Positions 25,178-34,538 of a DNA stretch of 64,000 nucleotides are shown here, one piece after another. Origin of the DNA: Candidatus Anammoxibacter sp. (GTDB lineage: Bacteria; Planctomycetota; Brocadiia; Brocadiales; Anammoxibacteraceae); contig JAIQZQ010000121.1 of the NCBI GenBank assembly GCA_021777105.1, positions 19,761 to 83,760 of the forward strand. Direction: 5' to 3'. The notes beneath the pieces are model-generated. The model saw only the letters and a program-made list of their open reading frames with translations. It made no database searches and was not told where the DNA came from. A program made the position numbers and the translations under genes. Position 1 is the first letter of the stretch. Each line of letters begins with the position of its first letter.

Positions 25178-27553
25178 ATGGTTTATAAATATAAGGTCCC
25201 TATTCAGTTTGTTGTTTGTTTTATGTTTTTTTTATGCGGGGGCGTTGCCGCTTTTGGGCAAAATGTAGATAGATATAAGATTATTAAAAAGATAGATATC
25301 ACCGGCAATGAAAGGATTAGCGCCGCGGCTATTAAAAGCACCATTGTCACAAAAGTCGGCGATATTTACTCTTCCGAGACGATTAGCAAAGATGTCGACG
25401 CTATTTGGTCCCTTGGTTTCTTTAATGAAATTGAAGTTGAGCTTGATCAGTTTGAAGGCGGCATTAAAGTTGGATTTATAGTGCTTGAAAGGCCGGTTGT
25501 CAGAAACCTTACGTTTATCGGCTGCAATAAGATTAAAGCGAAGAAATTAAAAGAAAAGGTGGATTTGCTTGAGAATGATGATTTAAAACTCTACATGCTC
25601 AAGTTGGATGAGGACAAGATAAGGGACTTTTATCATGAAAAAGGATTCCTTTTTGCCAAAGTGTCGGCAGAGCAAAGGCCTGTTCGGGGCGGAGTTGAAA
25701 TTGTTTACCATATTGACGAAGGTCCCAAGGTCAGGGTTGCCAAAATCGGTTTTAAAGGCAACGAATCAATTGAAGATAAAATACTGCTCAAGTATATGAA
25801 AACCAAGCCTAAACGGTTTCCAAAATTATTATTCGGCGGGCTTTTTGAGAAAGAGGAATTTGAGGATGACATTGAGCGGTTAAGGGAGTATTACAGGGCC
25901 AAGGGGTGGCTTGACGCGGAAGTTGGCTCTCAAATTGATTACAGCCCTGATAAATCTCTAATGTATATAACCGTGGTTGTTAATGAGGAAGAGCGGTATT
26001 TTGTAGACCACATTACAATAAATGGGCAAACAATATTTTCCGACAACGAGATACTTAACAGTATTCAATTGGTAGACGGTGGCCCATTTTTGCTTGAGCT
26101 GCTGGAGAAGGATCTCTTTGACTTAAGAATGATCTATGGCGAACAGGGTTTTTCAAATGTGCGCATCAATGAAGAGCATTATTTCGACCCTGATTCAACG
26201 GATATAAACGTCGATTTTAATATTACGGAAAATGAGCGGGTGTTTATTGAAAAGATCAAGATTACAGGCAACGACAAAACCAAAGACAACGTTATACGAA
26301 GGCAACTCGAATTTTACCCGGGCGATTATCTGAATATAGCCAAAGTTAAGGAAGCGCAACAGAATTTGATGAACACCGGATATTTCGATAACGAGTCCGG
26401 CAATCCTGTTGATTTAAATTTTGAGCCGGGATCAAAGCCGAATACACAAAACGTCTTGATTGACGTTAAAGAGGGGCGAAGCGGCATGTTGCGTTTTGGC
26501 GGCGGATTTGGCGCCAACGTCGGCATATTTGGCGATATTTCATACACTGACCGCAACTTTGACATACTTGATCTTCCAAAGGATTTAAACGATTTGTTGG
26601 CGGGCAACGCATTTCGCGGCGCCGGCCATGTGTTCAGCATCAGGGTTGCGCCCGGCCTTAAACGCCAGGAAGCCAGCCTTTCAGTGTTTAATCCCGCGGT
26701 TTATGACAGCAATTACAGCGCCGGGTTTAGCCTTTTTAGTTTTAGCCGCAAACGCGAGGATTACGACGAAAAACGAAAAGGGGCTAAAATAAATCTTGGC
26801 AAACGTTACAACCGCAGCCTTTTTGTTGGGCTAACGCCAAGTTTTGAGGTTATTACCATTAACGATGTTGACGAGGACCTTGATGATACGGAGCTGTCCA
26901 GAGCCGACGCGCCGGAAGACGTTTTTGACGTCGAAGGCGACCATTCAAAGTTAGGCGCCGAGCTCAAGGCGTCAATAAATACCCGCGACAACCCGTTCCT
27001 TCCATCCAGAGGCTATATAGCCGAGACGTCGCTTGAAGTCGCCGGGTTGGATGTTGAGATTGTCAAATACGTTTTAAGCCTCAAGAAGTTTCAGACTGTT
27101 TACAATTCGGCTAAAAAAGGGAAGCATACTTTGACTATGTCAGGCACATTAGGTCTTGTTGAAACAACGTCCGGCGCAGACGTGCCGATATTTGAGCGTT
27201 TCTTTGCCGGCGGTTCAGGCTCTATAAGGGGTTTTAAGTTTAGAGGAGCCTCTCCGGTTGAAGACAACCAGCAGATAGGCGGCAATGTGCTGATGTTGGC
27301 TTCATTGGAATATAATTTCCCTGTTGTTAAAAAGTTTCTTAGAGGCGTAGCGTTTTTTGACGCAGGCAAAGCCGACAAGGATATTGCCGATATAAATTTG
27401 GATAATTTCAGGGCTTCAGCCGGGTTTGGCGTAAGAATAAGCGTGCCCATCCTTGGCCGCGCAACAATTGCGCTTGACTGGGGTTTCCCTGTCGTTCAAC
27501 AGGATGACGACGAAATACAACGGTTTAGCTTTAACATGGGCCAGGGTGGTTGA
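25178..27553 (+). CDS. bamA: Outer membrane protein assembly factor BamA
   Basis: 791 residues. A signal peptide at 1-27 (FVVCFMFFLCGGVAAFG) precedes about five POTRA units from residue 35 to about 430. A C-terminal 16-strand barrel follows, carrying the surface-antigen motifs SLEVAGLD and FFAGGSGSIRGFKFRG (the conserved RGF of barrel loop 6) and GFPV near the end. It inserts beta-barrel proteins into the outer membrane. An adjacent Skp-type chaperone gene and lpx genes make an envelope cluster. ATG 25178 follows a weak ribosome site. Confidence 0.95.
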   Translation: MVYKYKVPIQFVVCFMFFLCGGVAAFGQNVDRYKIIKKIDITGNERISAAAIKSTIVTKVGDIYSSETISKDVDAIWSLGFFNEIEVELDQFEGGIKVGFIVLERPVVRNLTFIGCNKIKAKKLKEKVDLLENDDLKLYMLKLDEDKIRDFYHEKGFLFAKVSAEQRPVRGGVEIVYHIDEGPKVRVAKIGFKGNESIEDKILLKYMKTKPKRFPKLLFGGLFEKEEFEDDIERLREYYRAKGWLDAEVGSQIDYSPDKSLMYITVVVNEEERYFVDHITINGQTIFSDNEILNSIQLVDGGPFLLELLEKDLFDLRMIYGEQGFSNVRINEEHYFDPDSTDINVDFNITENERVFIEKIKITGNDKTKDNVIRRQLEFYPGDYLNIAKVKEAQQNLMNTGYFDNESGNPVDLNFEPGSKPNTQNVLIDVKEGRSGMLRFGGGFGANVGIFGDISYTDRNFDILDLPKDLNDLLAGNAFRGAGHVFSIRVAPGLKRQEASLSVFNPAVYDSNYSAGFSLFSFSRKREDYDEKRKGAKINLGKRYNRSLFVGLTPSFEVITINDVDEDLDDTELSRADAPEDVFDVEGDHSKLGAELKASINTRDNPFLPSRGYIAETSLEVAGLDVEIVKYVLSLKKFQTVYNSAKKGKHTLTMSGTLGLVETTSGADVPIFERFFAGGSGSIRGFKFRGASPVEDNQQIGGNVLMLASLEYNFPVVKKFLRGVAFFDAGKADKDIADINLDNFRASAGFGVRISVPILGRATIALDWGFPVVQQDDDEIQRFSFNMGQGG

Positions 27554-27618
27554 TATTACTTGCCGCCTGGCTTTAAAACGCTCAATTTGCCAACATTTAA
27601 ACAAAGATTTAATCTGAT

Positions 27619-28212
27619 ATGAAATATAAAATAAAAGTTATAATTTTAGCTCTTTTTTTTGCCGCGCCTATTGCCTTTTCCAACAACAGGGCTTGCGAAG
27701 CGTCTTTAAAGGTTGGGGTTGTTGACATCAGCCGGGTGTTTGAAGATTACGTAAAACGAAAGGCGTTTGATAAGGATCTGAAAAACCTTGAAAAACGGTA
27801 CGAAGCCCTGATAGACGAGAAGAGAAAAGTCATTATTAAATATGGCGAAGAGATAGCTTTGCTTGATATGGGCAGCGCAAGCAGGGGCAAGAAGGAAGAA
27901 TCCGCGGAAAAGTTGACCATTGATTTGGAGGTCTTCGCGAAATTTGCTGAGCAAAATCTCTTAAAAAAATATAAAGAGTGTTTTGAGACTATCTATCTTG
28001 ACGTTACCAAAGAAGTTGAGAGGTTTGGCAAAGAGAATAGCTTTGACGTTATTTTGAAAAATGAAGAGCCTGAATTAAAGAGCAAGGAAATATCCGACTT
28101 GCAGTTTAAAATAGGGATAAAGACTGTGCTTTACTATTCAAAATCAGTAGATATTACTAATCAAATCACAAAAAACGTCAACGAAAAATATTACGCCGAC
28201 AAGAATAAATAG
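27619..28212 (+). CDS. skp: Periplasmic chaperone, OmpH/Skp family
   Basis: 197 residues. A signal peptide (VIILALFFAAPIAFS) is followed by KVGVVDISRVFEDYVKRKAFDKDLKNLE, the usual Skp start, and then long charged helices (about 50-130) that form the tentacle coiled coil. Expected to hold unfolded outer-membrane proteins on their way to BamA, encoded immediately upstream. Sequence conservation outside the start is low, as is normal for the family. Confidence 0.85.
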   Translation: MKYKIKVIILALFFAAPIAFSNNRACEASLKVGVVDISRVFEDYVKRKAFDKDLKNLEKRYEALIDEKRKVIIKYGEEIALLDMGSASRGKKEESAEKLTIDLEVFAKFAEQNLLKKYKECFETIYLDVTKEVERFGKENSFDVILKNEEPELKSKEISDLQFKIGIKTVLYYSKSVDITNQITKNVNEKYYADKNK

Positions 28213-28266
28213 CGCGATTGTTGCCGTTATGTTTACGGCGGTAAAATTATAGAGTTAAACTAAGTC

Positions 28267-28305
28267 CTGCTCAAAATCTTGCGAGATTTTGAGCAGTTTT
28301 GTTTT
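28267..28305 (+). terminator. Intrinsic terminator after skp
   Basis: A perfect 13-bp stem, CTGCTCAAAATCT (28267-28279) and AGATTTTGAGCAG (28284-28296), with a four-base loop, followed by TTTTGTTTT. It supports the later start chosen for lpxC. Confidence 0.9.
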
Positions 28306-28356
28306 ATAGGGCTCAGGAAAAATGAGGAATTGTTTTTTTTCGGGCTCATTGCGGGA

Positions 28357-29232
28357 ATGGATTTGTATCAGCACACAATTAAAGACGCCGTTGAGATCTC
28401 AGGCAGAGGTCTTTTCACTGGAAATCCTGTCACATTGCGCCTTAAGCCTGCGCCGGTTAACGCAGGCATCAGGTTTGTTCGCGTTGACTTGCCCGGCAAA
28501 CCGCGCATAAAAGCCAATATAGACTCTGTTGCGAACGATACAATGAGAGTTTTTTTAAAAGAGAACGACGTTGAAGTTGAATGTGTTGAGCATATGATGT
28601 CATGCTTGTCCGGGCTGGGCATTGACAATCTGGATATAGAGATCGACAATAGGGAGATGCCTATCATAGACGGAAGCTCCCTTAAATATGTAGAGATTAT
28701 AATGGCCGTTGGCATTGAAAAGCAGGACGCGGAAAAGGATGTCTTTACAATTAATGAAAAAATCGTTGTCAGCGACGGCTCCGCTTCTATTTTTGCCGAG
28801 CCTAATGACGATGACGGCGATGCTTTAAAGCTCACATACACCCTGGATTACGGCGGACACTATCTTAGCGAAAACTATTCCGTCACAATTACCGGCGATG
28901 ATTTTCGTGAACAGCTGGCCCCGGCAAGGACGTTTGGCCTTGACTCGAATATAGATATGTTTAAACAACTCGGACTTGGCTCCGGCGTAACCGATGAAAA
29001 TACTTTTATACTCCATAAAAACGGCCAAATAACAAAGCCCATATCTGTGACGCCCGCAAAACTCAGGTTTTCAAACGAGTGCGTCAGGCATAAAATGCTT
29101 GATCTCCTTGGCGACCTTTATTTGTCTAACCTTGCATTGCGCGGGCATATTATTGCGGTCAGATCGGGGCATTTTTTAAATATCAGGATGGCTAAAAGAC
29201 TTGCCGATTTAGCGCGTCCCTCAAATAATTAA
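28357..29232 (+). CDS. lpxC: UDP-3-O-acyl-N-acetylglucosamine deacetylase (copy 1)
   Basis: 291 residues, normal length. It performs the committed zinc-dependent step of lipid A synthesis. Zinc ligands sit in CVEHMMSCLSGLGIDN (His) and VRHKMLDLLGDL (His and Asp). The general base Glu is next to the first His, and SGHFLNIRMA carries the catalytic C-terminal His. PARTFG is also typical. ATG 28357 (MDLYQHTIKDAVEISGRGLF) is chosen because upstream codons run into the skp terminator. Followed 100 bases later by lpxA. A second intact homologue is at 35414-36256. Confidence 0.94.
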   Translation: MDLYQHTIKDAVEISGRGLFTGNPVTLRLKPAPVNAGIRFVRVDLPGKPRIKANIDSVANDTMRVFLKENDVEVECVEHMMSCLSGLGIDNLDIEIDNREMPIIDGSSLKYVEIIMAVGIEKQDAEKDVFTINEKIVVSDGSASIFAEPNDDDGDALKLTYTLDYGGHYLSENYSVTITGDDFREQLAPARTFGLDSNIDMFKQLGLGSGVTDENTFILHKNGQITKPISVTPAKLRFSNECVRHKMLDLLGDLYLSNLALRGHIIAVRSGHFLNIRMAKRLADLARPSNN

Positions 29233-29335
29233 CGAATTTTTAGACATCTTTTCTAAATGGGCATGATGCGCGCAGGCATTTGAACATGATGGAGTCATTT
29301 AGTTCGATTTATTAAAAATCCGCCGACCAGTTGCT

Positions 29336-30139
29336 ATGAATATACATAAACTTGCCCATGTGCACAAAAAAGCGGAATTAGGCAAAGACGTTGTCATTGG
29401 CCCGTTTTCATTTGTAGGCGAAAATACGGTAATCGGCGACGGAACTGTTTTGCGCAATAACGTCACTATCGGCGATAATACGACCTTAGGCTCCGGCAAC
29501 ACGATTTACCCCGGCGCCGTAGTCGGACCTGATCCGCAGGATATATCGTTTAAAGGCGAGATTACCACTCTTAAAGTTGGCGATAACAATATAATAAGAG
29601 AATGTGTGACTATAAGCCGAGGCACAAAAAAAGACAGCTGCGAAACCATTGTGGGAAACAACAATCTGTTTATGGCGTGCTCCCATATCGGACATGATTG
29701 CATAGTTGAAGATAATGTGATCATAGCAAATTCCGTCTTACTGGGCGGACATATAAAAGTTGAGAAATTTTCAAACTTAATGGGCCTTGTCGGCGTGCAG
29801 CCGTTTGTCACAATAGGTCAATATTCATACATAGGCGGGCTTACCAGAGTCGTGCAGGATGTGCCGCCGTACATGATAGTCGAAGGCAACCCTTCCAAGG
29901 TAAGACAGGTCAATATTATAGGCCTTGAAAGGGGCGGTTTCTCAAAAGAGACTATTAATATAATGCGCAAAACATATAAACGCATTTTTAGGCAAGATGT
30001 TTTAAACCTGAACAAAGAACTTGAAGAGATTGAGAAAGACAAAGATTTTATACCTGAAGTTAAGACGCTTGTTCAATTCTTGCGTAATAGGGAAAGCGGA
30101 AAAAACGGAAGATTCAGAGAATCGTTGCGAAAGAAATAA
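29336..30139 (+). CDS. lpxA: UDP-N-acetylglucosamine O-acyltransferase
   Basis: 267 residues. A left-handed beta-helix of hexapeptide repeats fills residues 5-185 (IGPFSFVGENTVIGDGTVL, NNVTIGDNTTLGSGNTIYP). PQDISFKGE and the catalytic-site stretch CSHIGHDCIVEDNVIIAN, with its His, follow. The helical C-terminus is basic. Transfers a 3-hydroxyacyl chain from ACP to UDP-GlcNAc, the first step of lipid A synthesis. fabZ, which commonly separates lpxC from lpxA, is missing here. Confidence 0.96.
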   Translation: MNIHKLAHVHKKAELGKDVVIGPFSFVGENTVIGDGTVLRNNVTIGDNTTLGSGNTIYPGAVVGPDPQDISFKGEITTLKVGDNNIIRECVTISRGTKKDSCETIVGNNNLFMACSHIGHDCIVEDNVIIANSVLLGGHIKVEKFSNLMGLVGVQPFVTIGQYSYIGGLTRVVQDVPPYMIVEGNPSKVRQVNIIGLERGGFSKETINIMRKTYKRIFRQDVLNLNKELEEIEKDKDFIPEVKTLVQFLRNRESGKNGRFRESLRKK

Positions 30140-30197
30140 CAAGGCATAAGCATTAGTGACCAAGCGTATGCAACTATTCAACGTGATCCCGTGTTTA

Positions 30198-30306
30198 GTA
30201 TACACCCCCCTAAATCCCCTCTTAATAGAGGGGACTTTGTGGAAATAAATCCGATTTAATATCCCCTCTAAAAAGAGGGGTGGCCGCCTGGCGGACGGAG
30301 TGTGTA
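30198..30306. repeat. Dispersed repeat with CCCCTCT hairpins
   Basis: Two small hairpins, CCCCTCT-TAAT-AGAGGGG and CCCCTCT-AAAA-AGAGGGG, then a segment with GCGGACGGAGTGTGT. A piece of the same family (CTCTAAAAAGAGGGG and GGTGTGTTA) is near 58196-58226. Probably a non-autonomous element. Confidence 0.65.
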
Positions 30307-30355
30307 AATCACGCGGAATAGAGACGAATATATAACACAAACCTGATTGAATATT

Positions 30356-31366
30356 ATGAAAAAATTAAAAGTAGCCGTTATTGGAGTAGGACATCTTGGC
30401 AAACAGCACGCCAGGCTTTGCGCCGCTATTCCTGAAGTTGATCTTATAGGCGTAGTTGATGTAAACCAGGAACAGGGCCTTGCTGTCGCTAAGTCATGCG
30501 AAACGCAATATTATGAGGATTATAAAAGCCTTATAGGGAAGGTTGACGCAGTTAATATTGTAGTTCCCACAAAATCGCATTTTAAAGTCGCCAAGGATTT
30601 TTTAGAGAGCGGAACGCATATTTTAGTTGAAAAACCCATGACCGGCACTGTTGAAGAGGCAAAGGAGCTTATAAAGATAAGCAACGAGAAAAACCTTATC
30701 CTTCAACCCGGCTATATTGAGCGGTTCAACCCTGCTCTGGTTGCCCTTGAGAAATATCAGATAACTCCTAAATTTATTGAATGCCACCGGTTAAGCCCAT
30801 ACACTTTTAGGTCCGAGGATATCGGCGTTGTTCTGGACGTGATGATACACGATATAGACCTCATACTAAAACTTTCAAATTCAAAAATTAAAAAGATAGA
30901 CGCCGTAGGCATTAACGTCATATCCGGCAAGGAGGATATTGCCAACGCCCGAATAGTCTTTGAAAACAACGCCGTTGCAAATGTTACTGCGAGCAGGGTT
31001 TCCATTAAAAGCATGAGAAAGATGCGGCTCTTTTCAGAGGATCTTTACATATCGCTCGATTTCCAGAAACGCGACGCCCTTATTTGCAAAAAATCTCCTA
31101 AACTTGACGTTAAATCCCTTGATATAGACACGAACAAGGTCTCAACACTGGCTGATTTGAGCAATTATAGTTTTGGCGATCTGCTTCAGAGAGAGCATAT
31201 CAGGATGGATTCCGCCGACGAGCCGTTGCGCAAGGAGATTGAGTCGTTTGTTAACTGCGTACTTAACAATGAAAAACAGGTTGTCCTGGCTGAAGACGGG
31301 CTTAATGCCATTGAAGCTGCTGAGTGCATTCTCAATGAGATACAGGCAAATTTGCAAAAAATGTAA
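30356..31366 (+). CDS. Gfo/Idh/MocA-family oxidoreductase
   Basis: 336 residues. The NAD(P)-binding motif GVGHLGKQHARL is at about 11-22, and HILVEKPMTGT gives the family EKP motif. A C-terminal alpha/beta domain follows, with YIERFNPAL and DVMIHDIDLIL (catalytic His region). Relatives next to lpxA in other genomes include GnnA, which oxidises the 3-OH of UDP-GlcNAc so that an amine can be installed. That role is possible from context only; no GnnB-like aminotransferase is visible. ATG 30356 is preferred to a TTG at 30347. Confidence 0.85.
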   Translation: MKKLKVAVIGVGHLGKQHARLCAAIPEVDLIGVVDVNQEQGLAVAKSCETQYYEDYKSLIGKVDAVNIVVPTKSHFKVAKDFLESGTHILVEKPMTGTVEEAKELIKISNEKNLILQPGYIERFNPALVALEKYQITPKFIECHRLSPYTFRSEDIGVVLDVMIHDIDLILKLSNSKIKKIDAVGINVISGKEDIANARIVFENNAVANVTASRVSIKSMRKMRLFSEDLYISLDFQKRDALICKKSPKLDVKSLDIDTNKVSTLADLSNYSFGDLLQREHIRMDSADEPLRKEIESFVNCVLNNEKQVVLAEDGLNAIEAAECILNEIQANLQKM

Positions 31367-31558
31367 CCCCTGTTTTTTATCTCAAAAGAGTTGTTGACTG
31401 CGCGACAATAAATGGAGTACATTGTTAGTAATATTTTTTATGATTTTTCGGCGTGTTTTGAGTTTATTTGAGACAATGCCTTACTTTGCAACGCATAAAA
31501 CTCATTATATAGCATAATTTAACGAGCAATATAGATATAAAATAGGGGGGATAGTATT

Positions 31559-32800
31559 ATGCCTGAATTTGATTTTCTTCACATTAACGCTGAAGTTGAG
31601 AACGACGGAAAGATAGTTGGAGAGGCTAAAGGTATTTTGGCCGAATTGGTTCAGCCTCAGGTTGCGCAGTTTTTTCAGACACTTAATTCTCTTAAGGTTA
31701 TCGCAAAGGTAAACGGAGCAAACGTGTATAATTTGTTTAACCCTCCATTTCCTACAGACGCCAGCATGCGGTTTTTAATGCGCAAGCTTAAAATGACCTT
31801 GTTGAAACAGGCCTTTCCCGTAACGGCCAATCTTGCCATAACACATGAATGTCAATGCAAATGCATACATTGCAGCGCTGATCCATTTAAAGACAGGGAC
31901 CGCGATGAATTGTCGGTTGATGAGATTAAGACCGTGGTTGACGGCGCCTTAGACCTTGGCGCCACACTTATTATATATGTCGGCGGCGAGCCGTTGTTGA
32001 GGAAAGAGCTGTTTGAGCTTATCGATCATGTTGATAAATCAAAGGCCATAGCCATGATATTTACAAACGGCCTCTTGTTGACGCAGGATAATGTGAATGA
32101 GTTGGCAAAAGCCGGACTCGCCACATTAAACATATCAATTGATAGTAGCGACGCATCGTTGCATAACAGTTTCAGAGGCGTGCCCGGTTGTTATGAAAAG
32201 GCGTTTGAAGGCGCTAGGCGCGCAAGGGATGCCGGCATACTAACCGGCATATCAACTTACGCCACAAGCGAAGGCCTTAAATCCGGCATGGTTGAAAAGT
32301 TGTTGCAAATTGCGCAGGATGAAGGCTTCTCCGAAGTCACAATATTTGATTGCATACCATCCGGCAAATTTTTGAAAGACGCCTCTAAAATCCTTAAGCC
32401 TCAGGATAGGAAAGACCTTATTGCCCTGGCCAAGAAGTTCCATGAAAGCGACAGCCCAATGGGCGTAAACGCCATGTCGCAGATAAATTCCGCCGAAGGC
32501 TCTGGCTGTTACGGCGCACATTCACAGTTTTACATGACAGCGTACGGCGATATAAATCCGTGCGATTTTAACCCAATTAAATTCGGCAACGTCAGAGACA
32601 TGCCTATACAGGCTATCTGGCAAAAGATGGTCTCTCATCCGGACTTCAATAAACGGTTCCAGTCATGCCGCATGCAACATCCAAGATACAGAGAGAAATA
32701 TATCGAGCCGTTGCCTGACGATGTAAGCTTCCCGGTGCCGATTGAAGACATACCTAAACATTGCGAAAAAGCCGGAGTTGAAAACTGCGCTCTACTATAG
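31559..32800 (+). CDS. Radical SAM/SPASM protein
   Basis: 413 residues. The radical SAM cluster motif CQCKCIHC (Cx3Cx2C) is at about residues 98-105. IYVGGEPLLR supplies the SAM-binding GGE, and NISIDSSD is a typical later strand. The C-terminal part has CYGAHSQFYMTAYGDINPCDFNPIKFGNV and further Cys residues (SCRMQHP, HCEKAGVENC), a SPASM-type auxiliary-cluster layout. The about 90-residue N-terminal extension is unusual. No precursor peptide is seen next to it, so the substrate is unknown. It lies alone between 190-base and 90-base gaps. Confidence 0.85.
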   Translation: MPEFDFLHINAEVENDGKIVGEAKGILAELVQPQVAQFFQTLNSLKVIAKVNGANVYNLFNPPFPTDASMRFLMRKLKMTLLKQAFPVTANLAITHECQCKCIHCSADPFKDRDRDELSVDEIKTVVDGALDLGATLIIYVGGEPLLRKELFELIDHVDKSKAIAMIFTNGLLLTQDNVNELAKAGLATLNISIDSSDASLHNSFRGVPGCYEKAFEGARRARDAGILTGISTYATSEGLKSGMVEKLLQIAQDEGFSEVTIFDCIPSGKFLKDASKILKPQDRKDLIALAKKFHESDSPMGVNAMSQINSAEGSGCYGAHSQFYMTAYGDINPCDFNPIKFGNVRDMPIQAIWQKMVSHPDFNKRFQSCRMQHPRYREKYIEPLPDDVSFPVPIEDIPKHCEKAGVENCALL

Positions 32801-32801
32801 A

Positions 32802-32880
32802 GCGCAAAGCGCGAAGCGCATGGCGCGTAGCGATAATGTTTTTTTCGCTTCGCGCTTTGCTCTATGCGCTTTGCGCAAAA
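32802..32880. repeat. GCGC-rich inverted repeat
   Basis: AGCGCAAAGCGC-AAGCGCAT and its near reverse complement ATGCGCTTTGCGC, with nested CGCTTCGCGCTTT arms, can fold into a long hairpin between the radical SAM gene and the response regulator. It may act as a terminator-like structure, although T-tracts are internal. Confidence 0.6.
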
Positions 32881-32893
32881 TAGGAGACCATTT

Positions 32894-34144
32894 TTGATAA
32901 AAGTACTCGTTGTTGAAGACAGCAAAGCGTATATGATGGCGATAAAGAGGTCGCTTAAAATTGATTTTAAAGATATCGATATCTGTTCAGCATACTCACT
33001 TGCCGAGACGGAAGCTATATTAAAAGATAACCCGGCTGATGAATTCCTTGTCGCCGTTCTTGACCTCAATCTGCCTGATGCGCCCGACGGCGAGATTATA
33101 GACCTTGTAAATGAGCATAAAATCCCCGCCATAGTACTTACCGCCACATTCACCGACGAATTGCAGGAGTTTATCTGGACGCGCAAAATTGTCGATTATG
33201 TTGTCAAAGAGGGGGCGCATAGCTTGGGCTATGTGTCAAAACGAATCAAACGTTTTTATAAGAATCTCGACACAAAGATTATGGTTGTTGACGATTCACG
33301 CATGGCCCGTAAACATGTCATTAACCTCCTTGAATCTCAAAAATTTATACTGATTGAAGCCGGCAACGGCCGGGAAGCCCTTGATTTTTTAGCTGAGCAG
33401 CCTGATATAAAAATGATTATCACCGACTACCACATGCCGGTGATGGACGGGTTTGAGTTGACCAAACAAGTGCGCAAACATTACGACCCCGAGACGGTCG
33501 CAATCATAGGCATATCCTCGTCTGAAAGCAACAAACTATCCGTGCGCTTTATCAAAAACGGCGCCAACGACTTTATAACCAAGCCGTTTCTAAGCGAACA
33601 GTTTTATTGCAGAGTAAACCAAAATCTCGACATTATTGAACATGTTGACGGCCTGAAAACACTTGCTGAAACCGATTTCCTCACAAACCTTTACAACCGC
33701 CGCCACTTCTTTAGAATCGGCAAAATACTGTTAGACAGCTCAGATAGAAACAAAATGGACCTTGTTGTGGCAATGATTGACATCGACCATTTTAAAAAGA
33801 TCAACGATACATACGGCCATGATATGGGCGATGTGGCCCTAAGAAAAATATCGGACTTGCTAAAAGAGTCATTTAGAAAGACGGATATTGTCGCCCGGTT
33901 CGGCGGTGAAGAGTTCTGCGTTGCAGTCACAAACACAAAGATTGAGAGCGTTTTTAACATTTTTGACCAAGTGCGCCTGAAAATACAGGACACCGATATC
34001 GCCTACAACAATCAAACGATCAACTGCACTGTAAGCATAGGCGCCTGCCTTGAAAAGATGGACACCATGGAAAAAATGGTGACTGTCGCCGATAAAAAAC
34101 TCTACGAAGCCAAAGAAGGTGGTCGAAACCGGGTGGTTTTCTAG
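32894..34144 (+). CDS. Double-receiver GGDEF response regulator (PleD-like)
   Basis: 416 residues. REC1 (1-125) starts IKVLVVEDSKA with phosphoacceptor Asp in VAVLDLNLPD. REC2 (about 130-250) has IMVVDDSRMARK, TDYHMPVMDG with its Asp, and the late Lys in ITKPF. The GGDEF domain (about 260-416) has LTNLYNRRHF, the active site RFGGEEF and an RKTD inhibitory site exactly five residues before it. It should make cyclic di-GMP from GTP under phosphorelay control with product inhibition. The TTG at 32894 is chosen because AGGAGA is 7 bases upstream and it begins the first strand of REC1. No sensor kinase is adjacent. Confidence 0.93.
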   Translation: MIKVLVVEDSKAYMMAIKRSLKIDFKDIDICSAYSLAETEAILKDNPADEFLVAVLDLNLPDAPDGEIIDLVNEHKIPAIVLTATFTDELQEFIWTRKIVDYVVKEGAHSLGYVSKRIKRFYKNLDTKIMVVDDSRMARKHVINLLESQKFILIEAGNGREALDFLAEQPDIKMIITDYHMPVMDGFELTKQVRKHYDPETVAIIGISSSESNKLSVRFIKNGANDFITKPFLSEQFYCRVNQNLDIIEHVDGLKTLAETDFLTNLYNRRHFFRIGKILLDSSDRNKMDLVVAMIDIDHFKKINDTYGHDMGDVALRKISDLLKESFRKTDIVARFGGEEFCVAVTNTKIESVFNIFDQVRLKIQDTDIAYNNQTINCTVSIGACLEKMDTMEKMVTVADKKLYEAKEGGRNRVVF

Positions 34145-34147
34145 TTT

Positions 34148-34245
34148 CTGGATGCTGGATGCTGGATGCTGGATGCTGGATGCTGGATGCTGGATGCTGG
34201 ATGCTGGATGCTGGATGCTGGATGCTGGATGCTGGATGCTGGATG
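34148..34245. repeat. Heptanucleotide tandem array (CTGGATG)14
   Basis: Exactly 14 perfect copies of CTGGATG begin three bases after the stop of the GGDEF gene. Open frames within it (MLDAGCW repeats) are by-products of the repeat. Degenerate units of the same word occur at 63895-64000. Confidence 0.98.
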
Positions 34246-34316
34246 GCGCACACTTGTCAGTTGCGCAACTACGAGCAGGCGCTCTTTGCCTTTAACCCTC
34301 TTTTGCTTTTCCGGCT

Positions 34317-34373
34317 CGTTCCAAAACTCCGATTTTGTAACGAAATTGCCCCGAAAACTCCAGTTTCCAGTCT
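34317..34373. repeat. Dispersed CGTTCCAAAACTCC repeat, copy 1
   Basis: CGTTCCAAAACTCCGATTTT then AACG-AATTG and AACTCCAGTTTCCAG. Copies 2 and 3 are at 35085-35139 and 58052-58103. Part of the unit is palindromic (CGTTCCAAAA and TTTTGGAACG in copies 2 and 3). Confidence 0.8.
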
Positions 34374-34427
34374 GTTTAACGAAACCAGGAAAATTTAAGA
34401 GCTTTGGCTTCATCAATGCAATCAAAC

Positions 34428-34538
34428 TCATGATGGGGTGTTGCTATTTTGCAAAAGTATTTTTTCAACGTTATCGGCGCCTTCTTCATCATTGAAAAAT
34501 GCTATTAAAGCGCTTGAATCAAAGACATAAATGCTCAT
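34428..34538 (-). pseudogene. Truncated PIN toxin (vapC remnant)
   Basis: ATG at 34538 starts a PIN N-terminus (SIYVFDSSALIAFFNDEEGAD, with the first Asp) that stops after 36 residues where repeat DNA begins; the rest of the domain, including the other acidic residues, is missing. It overlaps the 3' end of the preceding antitoxin gene by 20 bases. Probably truncated by insertion or deletion at the repeat. Confidence 0.8.

Noticed and set aside
34159..34495. Open frames with MLDAGCW repeats
   Set aside because: They are translations of the CTGGATG heptamer array and adjacent repeat, with no ribosome site and the same peptide in several frames.
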